A stretch of DNA of 64,000 bases from Dicaeum eximium. Taxonomy: Eukaryota > Chordata > Aves > Passeriformes > Dicaeidae. Shown here one piece after another: positions 11,801 through 23,800 of this stretch. Every line of letters begins with the position of its first letter. Within the stretch, counting starts at the first letter, position 1. The stretch covers positions 186,001 through 250,000 of the forward strand of contig VWZP01001615.1 in assembly GCA_013396995.1 (NCBI GenBank). The letters are read 5' to 3'. The notes under the pieces were generated by a model. The model was not told the origin of the DNA, searched no databases, and saw only the letters and a list, made by a program, of their open reading frames with translations. A program made the position numbers and the translations under genes.

Positions 11801-14800
11801 AGAAATTCCATTTTCACCTTTTTGTTAAACCTACTTGTTGCAACCAGAATTGCCTTTTTTTACAGATGGACTTGCCCTTTTTATCCTTGTGCTTTCTTTC
11901 ATCTGTCCAAAAGGTATTTTTTTATTTGCTGAATAATTCATTATGGGAAATCTCTTAAAATAGGATCCTGTTAAACCCACCACAAAATGTTAAATACTAC
12001 GTTTCCCTCTCACCTACAATTGTGTATGTGATACCAAAACTTCACTAATTCTAATTTAGTGGCAAGTCTTTTAATAGTTCTGTTCTATTTCAAGCAAAAA
12101 AGGCAGTTGGGATAGAAGTTTATTTGAAAACACTGAACTGTCTGGCACTTTTCAGATCTGCTGCAGTTACTCAACTTCAATATATGGTATCATGGTGAAG
12201 TGCCACAGAACTTGCGTAGCTGACTAAACAACCACCTACTTGTACAAATGTTTCTGCAGGAATATCTCAGAAATTTGCCTTCAAATTAGCTCTACCATAC
12301 AATTCTCTCTTCCATTTTCCTCCTGAGCTGCCTCAAAATAGGCTACAAGAGATACTTATATTACCTTATTTCCATCTAAATTAGAATTTGCCATATGTTT
12401 ATTTTGGTTCACTTGTCAGGGTTGGTTTTTTTTTTCATTATCCAGTTAAATGTAGGTATCCATCAGATAATGCACCTACAATTTTGCTGAGTACAGGAGA
12501 CTTCTGTGCTCTTGGAAGTTGGAATGGTTGGTAGTGAGTTTACTAGATAAAGGAGAGTGAGTGCAGTATTCAGGGCATGTGCAACCAGATTTTTTTTGTC
12601 CCATAATATGAGACAAACAATAAAGATGACAGATTTAGCTTGAAGAGTTTTTAAATCTAAGGTATAGTTTCTTTTCTTGTCTTCTTTAAAAGACCTTTGG
12701 AGCATCAGATAAAATTACTGCTCTTTGATACATTATGCCTTTGACAACTTTTTGAAGGTTTGTAGAAAGAATATTTTTATTCTCTGTTCCTATAGCATTG
12801 CAATGTTTCATAGATCAGTGTACCTAACCTTTGTCTTTTTGACATGGTGTTTCAGTATGGCAGTCTTAAATACCTGTGCACAAATGGAAAAACCTTCTTC
12901 TAAGTAACTTTAGACTGCAATGCACCATGGCAGAAATAGTGTGGTTAGCAGAAATGAAATAAAACTAGAATTTTAATATACTTAAAGTGACAAGAAAATC
13001 AGAATCAAGTGCTAAAATGTGCAAAAAATAACGAAAATGCAAAAGTAAGTATTTGTTTTCTGTATTGGTCTATCTGGTAGTCTGTAACATTTTGAAGGTA
13101 AAATTTAACTCTTCTAATTCAGATGTGTTTTTTCCTAAACAAAATAGTTAGAGTAGGAGCTCTGAAAGATACACCCTGTTTTCAGTTGAAACTATTTAAT
13201 TGCCTCTCCTTGAAGAAATGTTGTTTTGTTTGTTAGTCAAGTGTTATTTCCCATCAGAATGGATAATGTTCTACAGAATAAACTACAATCAGGAAACTGA
13301 GGGGTGTTATTTTGTTTTTTCAGAATGAAATTACTCTCCCATCAATCATAGGAACCGATAACTTTTTGCTTACCTTGTCCTTGATTCAGTCACGTGTAGA
13401 TGAATGGACTTGGATCCTTTTCTTAGCTTGGCTGAAGGCTGTTACTCAGCACAGGGATTCTGCTTTGCTCCCTGAGCAGCATTACAATGTTGACGGCACA
13501 TGAGCATATTGTAATCCTCCTCTCTGTTCTCCAGAAGTACTTTGACCTTAACTGTTCTGTATCAAATGATGTATTTTAAACTTTAAGATGCAGTTTAGCC
13601 AAAGTCCTTGACTGATTTTTTCTGATAGAGAAAGGAACATACTGGCAGTTTTTTATAAAAATTCAGTTGTGATTTACTGTAGTCTTTTTTGCTAGTATGC
13701 TTCCATCCATTTTCAGTCTTAAAGCCCATCAATTTAGGAGACTTTTTTTATTTAGAGGGTTCAATTCTGTTAGCTGAGCTCACTTTTACCCTTGATGAAA
13801 GTATGATCCAACATGTGCTTCTGGATTCTAAATATACTGAAAGTTTTAGCTCTAGGGCCACTTTGGCAATGCCATTCAGCTTTTGCTTATGAATTTGTCC
13901 AATGTAAAATTTTCTTAATAAAGAAAACTGTCAAACTTTATAAACAAGGAGTAGTCCCAATCCACCAAATGAAATCTAAAAGTGAGAGATCCCTTGCAAT
14001 TATTTAAGCCAAAGGGAGCTTTGTGGCAAATGCAAATTAAACCAAGCTGTTCTGGGATAGTGTGAAGCTATTCACAGTTGTGTCCCAATTACATTTTATT
14101 TGAGGCTTTACCCCACAGGAAATAGTAATTTTTTCCCTTTAAATATCTGTAAGTTATAAAACTTTCCTTATCACAGTACTTAAAATTTTGCCTTTAAATA
14201 GGAAAACATGTTTGGCATTTGAAATCTCTTGATAATAAATCCAAGCTTTTTACTGAGGCTTGTTCATCTTTTTCCGTGTTTGGCTGTTTAATAATTTTGA
14301 AGAGAAGACAGTGAACTTGAGTTTTTCTTGCTTTGTTCTTTTTTTTTTTTTTAAGTGAGCAGTACCATTATGAAAGGAGATGTTGTGTCATGAAATTGCT
14401 ATGTATTTTTCCCCCAGGTTTTTAAGAAACGCTTGAGAGGTGGGGAATGTAATTAAAATCTTATCCTCCCTTTGGTTGCATTTTTAATTTTGAATTCTAA
14501 CCCTCACACATCATAATAGAGCTTTGTGTTAGGATGTTTTATACCTCTATCAAAGTGACTAAAGTAATTAGTATTTTATACATTTTGGTAAGTATTTTGT
14601 CACTGGAACCACCAGTGCAGGTGAATGATAATGGTTTGATGCTCAGGCACTGACAGGACCCTAAATGAGAATGTCGCCTTTTAATCAAGAGCACTTGGAG
14701 TCTATGGTATTGAAATGCCCTACAGAGAGCATAGAAAAGCCATCCATCACTTTGTGACAGTCCAATCTTTTAGTGCATGAGTAAAATTTTATTCAGCCTT

Positions 14801-17800
14801 TCTGAGGCAGTTGGAATGTGAGATGTTTAACTCGCCTCAGAACAGCAGAAGTTCGAAAGCATAATGTCGAGATTGCTATCTGGGCAGCTTATGTGTCTTT
14901 ATGTATTATCTTTATTTATTTAAATTGCAGCTGAAGTGCTTTCTGTGTCCTGCTTCAAACACCTACCCCCACGCTCTCATATACCCAACAGCAGAGATTA
15001 TATCTAAATTTTAGTCATATGTTTGGAGTTAATTTGCACAGTTGATTAACTCTTGATGTTCAGTGGAAATACTCAGCAAGTCAGAAGGAAAGAACCACTG
15101 CTTTAGGAAAGGCAGGTTTTGTAAGTCTTGTACAGGTAAGTAGTTTGACACGTGACTCAAAAATCCTCTGGGAAATAGAAGTGCATTTAGTGATACATGT
15201 ACTTGGAATTGTAAGCTATTATTATAATAGTCCAACAGTCTGATTTAAAGCTTTGTGTTATGTTTGTTTTTAACAACCCTCTTTCAGCTTTCTTTGTAAG
15301 TGAAAACAGCACTAGCATCTGAGGACAATGTGGTAATTTAAGCAAAAATATTTTTGTTGTCAGGCCTTTGGATATTTACTTGTGATGTTAGTGGAAGCAA
15401 AAACCTATAGCAGGACCCTTCTCTTTTAACATGAGTTGACAGTGATGAAACCCACTGAGTTAGCTGGATTTACTCTCAATTTAAACTGTATACACAAATG
15501 ACTTGCTAACCCTAGTAGCTGCTTGAAACTGAGGACAATGATCTGCACTGTACTTAATAGCTGAATACTACTCAGGATTTTGATTTTTTTTAAGTAAATT
15601 CAATTTTTCATTGCCCTGTGGAACAAAATTTGCTGTGAATGTGCAAGATTAGGATTTGGGGTTTTTTTCTCCTTCTTGGCATTTGAACATTTTCAAGCTG
15701 AACTACTTTTTGTCCTATGCCAAAATAAGGTAGGACCTCCTGTGAAGGGAGAACGTTCCCAAAATACTACCATGTACCCGAATGCTGAGAGAGAAAAGGC
15801 TGGCGAAGTTGTGCTGGGCTTCATTTTAGTGAGTGGAGAGGAAAAGGGAAAAAGTTTTTCCTGCTGAATCCAAGAACTAGTAAAATGCAACCAGATGAGA
15901 AAGACATGTTTACAGGTTTTACTGAAAAAGTCTTTTCAGCAAACCCTTCTGTCACAGACATGGATAAAGTTAATCTTGTTCTAGACAGTTTCCTCAGTCC
16001 TGCATTGTTACCAAGTCTTCAGTAACTTTGCTTTCAGAAATGTAGCATGGTTATAATGTTGGCAATGAGAATTTTTTTAAGCATCATTTTAACTTGAGCT
16101 TAAACACATCTAATTCTGACACCTTTCTCAGAGAATTATTCCCAGCAATGTAAAGAGCTGCATTTTTGTCTGCCAGAGGGTATATGTTCAAGTTTTAATG
16201 GCCCCTGTCATGTCATCATGCAAAGTTAAATGATTTAAATATTTAGAATGTGAAGAGCCTGGGCCAGCCTTGTTATAGTGAGAGCTAATATATTAATCAA
16301 ACAGCTTAATATATGTTCCAGTATGAGCAGTATTAGCTGGCACTCCGTTAAATAGCTGACATTCAGGATCTACTCCCAATTTTAAAAAGTCTGCTCATAT
16401 CATTGCTGCTGTCATCTAGTGACATTCGTGCTCTGTTTCCACATGGCATTCTCACTCACTGTAATTGTCTGCTAGTGAAAATACAGGTATTATCCATCGA
16501 TTTTATAAATTACCATTTTCTTCCCTGGCTGTGTGCCGCAGCTCTTGTCAGGATATCACAGAACTTACACACAACTAAGAGCCAAGAAAGTTGCTACAAG
16601 TTGGATATTGGTGCTTTGGAAGTAACCTACTACAGGAATAATTAGACATGCACCGTTATTGACGCTGAGTTAAAGCAACATTGTAGTAGTATTGCGATTA
16701 TGAAAATCAGCTGCCAAAAGAAAGTAAAAGTAATTTAAATTATTTATTGAATTTCACACAGAAAGGTTGAAGACAAGTGGGTTCCTCAGTAAACTGGATG
16801 CTTGGGGCCAGACCCCTCTAATTATTTCTTTTTCAATGGTGACATACAACACCCTCATCATCACTGTAAGAGAAAGCCAGCATTTCAGAAATACTGAATG
16901 CAGAAACAAAACCAAACCAAAACCCAATGTGTACAATCACCTTCATCTACAATTTCTCTACTGAATATATTGTCAAAACAATTAACAAATCAATTATTTG
17001 CAGAAAACAATCAATGTTTTCAGTATTGTTTTTGCATCCTTGAATTAGAAACTCCCTTTCCAGTTCTCATAGAATTTATTTATGCACTTTGACTTACCAA
17101 CACACTGTTGAGTTACCTTCTGGTTTTAAATTCTGTTTTAGCATGTAAAACTGTTAACACCTAGTGAAACTGGCCATTGATGGTCATAGTATACCTTCAG
17201 TGATGTGCAAATCCATTTTTTTTCTGAGCCATGACATGCATGGTATCCTGTGACAGGATGCTAGAAATGCACATATTTACATCTTTGACTTCATGTTTCA
17301 TATTTTCATGGGTTTTTTAAAACCTAGTAAAATCCTATTAGTCTAAAATAATAAAAAATTATATAGAATATAATCTGAAAGTAAATAGGCAAGAAATTTT
17401 ACTTCAGTATATATCAGCTATTCTGATAAATACTGATGTTGCACAGTTTTAATCCTTGCTGGGGGAATTTAAAAAAAAAAATCATGAGTGAAACTAGCAC
17501 TTTCATAGTAAGCTAATTTCACCTGGTATTCAGTGTCATTGCAGACACCCATCCCAAACCCCACAATGCTGATTCCACCTAGGAATAGCCAAAACAAAGA
17601 AATCAGCTTCCATGGTCTACAAGTTTTGCTTGTCCTCTTTAAATAAAACCAGACAGATGGCGCAGTCTTTGGAAATCCTGTGAAAACATCTGCGGTAGGG
17701 AATTTGGAACAAAATATATACAAAAAATTAATAGAGCTACCAAAACCTAATACTGAAAGTAGTATGTGAATAGGCAGCCTCCCAGTATGTTTTCCCCCAA

Positions 17801-20800
17801 TACAGACAGTATATACAGCAGTGTCCAAACTAGGCTCATTTCTGAGGTTTGGCTTTACTCAAAAGAAATCAGTGTAAAGGTAGCAAAGCTTAGGTCAGTC
17901 TTTTCCCCAGACTTGGCTGCTCCTAAAACAAACTTACTAGGACTCCCAAGTGTTTGCTGCAGGTTTTCAGTCTCTCTCAAATTTTTGCTACCAAGCCCTT
18001 TGCCATCTTCCTCCCTTGGGTGACTGTCACCCAGACCTAGGACATAACAGGGAGGGCAGTGTCCCACCCAGCAGGGATGCTGTGAATACTCGATACATGG
18101 TCTTGTGAAAAGAACTGCAAAACAGAAGCTCATCCCCTCACTATTTCTCTCGTCCATCCCAGGAGGGATAGAGGTTGCCAACTTGCCATACTGTGGTTGT
18201 AGTTAAAATTCAGCTGAAGCACATAAACATGGCTTTACAGAGGGAATAAAATTGCACAAGTGCTCCTGTAAGAAGTGTTTGACCTGCTGCCTATGACTTT
18301 TAATACATGCCATTCCAGTCAAGGTTGCTTGTCGCTGCCAGGGTCTCGCTGTGGGGAGCAGCGATAGATCCTTGTCAGCAGGGAGACAAGGGCTAGAACA
18401 TTCCCACCAGCGGGAGTCACTAACGTCAATGATTAAAAAGCGGGAACGACAAAGAAAGGCCAAAAAGCAAAGACTTTAATAGCAAAACAAAGAAATAAGC
18501 CATACATACACACCATCCTCGAAGTCCCAGAACTGAGGAAAACATGCCATTATATAGGAATTATCTGAGGGTAAGGAACCAATGAGCAATGAGAGCTAGA
18601 AACATCACCGTATATGGAGCATGTTGCCAACCAATCATAACCCAGAGTTCAGGACATTGCCTTATAAGGAATTGCTTCATTAACATAACTATACCCATAG
18701 TTCCGTTCTCCTCGCCATAACCAACTGGATGTTCCCTTTCTTAACGTCCCGCTTCCCAAGGCCTTCAGTTGAAAAACAAAGGCAAGCTCCCTATTCATCC
18801 CAACCAGTTGAACTCCCACAGTTGCTCAATGCCCTTGGGATACTGGGAGGAGGAGGAGGAGGAGAAGAACAGAGAGGGAAGAAGTGACATGAGAAGAAGT
18901 GACAACATGGACTTCATTGGGGATTACTAGCCACAGGAATAGGTGCTGGGAGAGGATGAGTTCCTGATAGTTACTCTTGGCTTAGCTGCAGTCTTTACTG
19001 CAGTGTTTTTATCCTTTTTTGAGGTGAAACTAGCATAAGCGTGTTCAGCTGTACTGATGTCACGTCTTCATTTTCCTATGCAGGTGTGCCCTGCAAACGT
19101 AAAGCCACTCCAAAATCTTTGTTGCTATAATCTTCAACAGACTATGGAGAAAAACATACTGCTTAGTGACTAATGTAGCAGAAATTCCCTGTAGCCCTAG
19201 TTACATAAACTGCCATTTAAAAGACACAATTTAGTTACAAAGTGCACGTTAAAAGCTGCTGTCTCCTGAAGTGTGTATTGAATTCCCCATAAAGACTGTT
19301 TACCAAATCAGTTAAAAAGAAACTTTAAAGAAGCTTTTGAACATTTCAGCCAATGGTTGCACCTTCTTTTTAGCCCCACAGCAAAGCAAATCCCAAAAAA
19401 ATGTGGGATTATCCAGGAGTCTGCGGGTGAGGGAGTTAGCTAAGAGAGCAGTTTGGCAGGGGAAATGTGCTGGCGATGGATTGTGGATTGGGCAGGAAGG
19501 GGAAGCTGCCCCACACGTGACTGGGGGTTACAACACACATTGAGCAGAGCGTGTTCCCTGGTGACAGACACTTCCTCACTGTGCTCACGACACTGCTGTC
19601 ACTTCACAGGACTACAAAGGGCATTTGAATTCTTCCTGTTTGTTTGTCACAGCACATGACAGTGAAGAATGAACTGTCTTCCAATCTAAACAACCAAGAG
19701 AGCAAGCACGTTTGGGAGAGATTTGTTCAACTGATATTAAAAGTTAAATATTACCTTTACTGTGCAGTAATAGTTCACTGAGCAATCTCTTTTCAGGCTC
19801 TAAATAATGGTTTGTATTATCACTGTATTATTTGCTTTCAGGAAACATGTGTTTTGCAGAACAAAGGCAGGTCCATATCCCCTGCCTTTAAAAAACTTTC
19901 AGAAAACAAACCTGAAAAATTACACGATGTTTCCTATGCTTTAAATCATGATGTTTAAAACATAGGCCAGAGAGATTTGTAGATTCTAGAGGCACTTGCA
20001 GTTTGTGGCTATAAAGCTGCAAAGGATATCAGCTGGGACTTCTGCAGGCTGCACGGGAAGAGCTTTTCAAAGCTCTGTACTGCCAGAGTTCATGCTGCTG
20101 TACAATAGCACATTTCTGGGTGAGCAGTGCTTCTGCTCAACTCTTTCATGCTTTTCCAGGAAGCAAAGTACATTAGCTGAGTGTCTCTCTGCCATGGTCC
20201 CATTGCTAAAAATCAGAGTTTTTGTACAAGCAGTTCTGAGTGAGGGAACCGGCATGCCTCTACATTATGTCTTTATCTCAGTTTCCAGCATTTAACTGGA
20301 ATCATAATACTCAGTCTTATTTGCTTCCCAGTCTGTCACAGGGCTCTGAAATCATGGTATCAGCTGCATGCCTCAGTGGTGTAAAAACTGCTTTACAGCC
20401 CTGCACCCTTTGTCTTGGACAGGAAGCTGCTGCTCTCACATTGTCTATGACAGACCCAGAGGCTACTGCTGTCTCACTGGCACTGGAGGATGACTTGACT
20501 GATCCCATGAACCTGATGCCTTGATGGGCAACAAACCCAAAAAGCAGCAGTTGCTGCTCTAGATCCTGCTGCCTCTGCCACCATGCAAGGGATACAGGCA
20601 CTAACAAAATCAACATCTGTCCTGTAATGAGAACTAGCCCAACTCTTAGCAGTTCTAATATCTGAAATCCCTTAGGAGTTGGTATGGAAAAGATCTTGCA
20701 TGTAGTATTTAGATTCAGGAATTGTCCTGCCAGGAACAATTCCTTACTTTCCTTCCCACTGCACCAGATTAGCACTGAAGATTAGCACTGAATCCACACA

Positions 20801-23800
20801 GAAAGACACACTGAAGACATTGAGGTATGGTATGTAAGTATATCCAGCTGAAGAAATTACAGGCTATATGTATAAAGAAGTTTCTTCCCCTTTACTATTT
20901 AACTATTTTTATTTGCTGAGTCTCAAAGTACTAGTTACTGTTTTGAGATATTGTTGAAATACTACTCAAAGCCTGTTTCATAGAAACCAGAATACTTAGG
21001 AGAAGATCACTGAAGGGGCAAAAGTGATAAAATAATTATCTGTAGAACTGGGTTTAAAACCAACCAGATGGTACCAAAGAAAATGCAAGAATGCTTTGAA
21101 GAATAAATCTGAGTGCTGATTCTTCTACTTAAGAGAATTTACACTGATAATGAGCAGTATCAGAGATAATGAATTCATGAAAAATAATCTTGTATCTCAA
21201 GCCTTGTCTTTCTCAAAGCTGACTAATGTTTGCTGCTGAAATCTGAAGTGCTGGAAGGATGCATGTACAAGAATATACTTTGAAACCTAGGAACTCAGTG
21301 TATAAAGCCACTTTACTCAGGATTGATGAAGATATTTTCTCTGCTCACTGCTACATAATGTACAAGTTTCTAAACATCCATCTGCATTTGCTCTATTTCT
21401 CTGACAGTCACTGCCTTTTAATGTCTTCTGTCCTCAATGGAAGAATCAAGTTTAAGCTACAGGCTTCAGTGTTGCTTCTGGTGATGTTATTACCTTATCC
21501 CCTGTAATATGAACTTACAGAGGACTGTGTTGTTTTGAAAACAGATTATTTCTATTCATATTTTTATTTTAGTAAGGGACTAGAAACATTGCTTTTTTAC
21601 TTTATGCTTCCGATATTTAAGACATCTCTTTGCTATGTTGAAAACAGGGACTGTAGAATGACTGAAGCATTTCCCCTAAGAAGAGTTCAACTTGCCTAGT
21701 CCCTAATCCTGTAATTACTTTTGCATGTATTAAGAGTAAAAACGTTTCCCTTGTAGTCACATGGAGAAGGATATGCTAATTCATGGCCTTTGCTATATAG
21801 TCCAGTATGTAGAGGTACTCCAAAAAGCCACAAATAATAGCAGTCCCTTTTTTCATACTTAAATGAGTATCGTATCAACACAAAAGGTTTTTACAGGAAA
21901 ACACGTTTTCCCCCTAAGTATTATCTCTCCAAACTTAACAAGAAAGAATATTTTAACCATCCACTCAGTAAATACTGACTTAGCTTTTAGCCAAGCTTTT
22001 ACTCCAAGTAAAAAAAAAATCAAGGTATGAATTCCTATTGTCTAAACTACCAAACTCAGTGGCAAAATTTGCACTGACTTTGGGGTAGATGACGACTTCA
22101 AAGTAACATTTATGTATGTAGAATGGGCTAGTTCTGGTAATGTGGAGACTTACAGGTTACTAACAAATTTTAAAAAAACCCATGAACTCATCCGTGCAGA
22201 ATTACCAGAAATTGCTTAGACTGACACACAACTTTTTTAGCTTTCCAGTCACACACATTTTTTCTGACTGCTCTTCCTGATAAATAAATAAACCATAAAG
22301 AAAACCTAGAAAACACTAAATAGCACCCATGTAGATTCTGTGAAGCTTGCATATAAAAATAATATATAATAAAATACTTTTTCTCAGTCCTCACTCAAGC
22401 ACAGCTGGCTCCAACATTGAAGAATAAAATGATTAATCAATTTTTCTTCAGCAAGTTGATGAAAAGCCTTTTTATAAATTTTATATATTCCTGTTAATAC
22501 TTTACACAGAACATTCTAAAGCAGTGTACATTTCTGGTGTTTTGCATTGCACATGCTGTCTTGTACTTTATAAAATGAGACTAGGTGGCTTTTATTAATA
22601 CTGCAATAAACCCTATGCAGCTTTTACTCAGAGGGCTTTGGCCACTCTATTCCCCTTCTCCCTTTTGTGTGTCAGTTGTAAATTGATTGAGAAATACTCT
22701 GTTTCTTGCTTCCCCACTCTAGGCATACAACATCTTTAGATCCAAAAGAGATAGGAAAGCTAAAAAGGCAATAGGTAGGTAGTACAGCAGATGCCTCTGA
22801 GTAGCAAGCAGTAAGACTATATTTTTTCTGCAGAGTGCAGGTGGAGAGGCTGTGAGTGAAAATAAAATTCTGAACACAGACTCCAGCACAGGATCAGTGG
22901 AAACTACTGCCAAGCCGTTACCATTTAAAGACCCAAACTTCATCGTAAGTACATTATTTTAACCATTTGAAATTTCAAACTTTTCTCATAAAAGACTAAC
23001 TAGGATTCTATTTAATGATATTCCTACTGTAAATACTAAAATAAGCTTAATGGCCAAATAAAAGGTTGACAGTTTTAAAGAAATTCACCTCAATCCATGT
23101 AACACCACAGTCTAAAGTGCACACTGTATTATAGCATGAAGATGGCACTGGTCCAGAGGCAGAACTGTTCTATTAAATTCTGGAACAGAGTGAGGAAACC
23201 TGTTAGGTACGGGTAAATATGGAAGTTTTATGGTATGGTATCTCAGAAACTACCACAGCTAGAGAAGAACAGTTAATACTACGAATGTAGGAATCCAATG
23301 TTCCAGTTCCTAGTCAAGGCAGGCTGCAAAGCACTCGAGCTAGAAATTAGCCAGAGAGTCATCAGCAAATGGCATTTTGCTCCTCTTCTGGTCCCTGAAA
23401 CTCTTAACAGATCTGTGGTATCTTCTTCCAATCATGACTAGATTTAGAAGTTAAATGCTCTGTGCTCCCTAGAAGTCTGGCCTGCCAGCATTCAGTCATG
23501 TAAACACTGACAGCTGATGAAATGCAGGCTCCTAACACTCCGAGGGTTAAACTAGGAGAGAAGGTGAAGAAGATTAAGTTAGTAATGCTGGGTTTGTTTT
23601 TGATATCTTTTTATCTTGCTGTGCCAAGGCCAACTCATTGGCACACTGTACAAATGTTTTCTAGACAAGCAAACCTCTCAGACTGCTGGTACTAAGCCAG
23701 TACTTAGAAAGAAGGATTTTATCCCAGATTTCATTCTGTATGAACAAGATAGAATATCCCACAGCACATACCGAGTAATCGGCAATGCACAACTCACTAA

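Larger units (their letters stand above)
2817..22833 (+). other. INO80C: INO80C intron 1 (about 20 kb)
   Basis: The intron runs from the GTAAGC donor at 2817 to a pyrimidine tract (tatattttttctgcag) before exon 2. It is AT-rich and contains an assembly gap, a TguSINE1-like SINE, a TG microsatellite, a T tract and a minus-strand solo LTR. Open frames inside it, such as 7734-8144, 17469-17828 (minus) and 20317-20775 (minus), match no family I recognise. Confidence 0.85.

Noticed and set aside
20317..20775. 152-codon minus-strand frame with a hydrophobic stretch
   Set aside because: Its length is close to the chance maximum for the window, no family is recognised and there is no splice context. 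The opposite strand is equally open.
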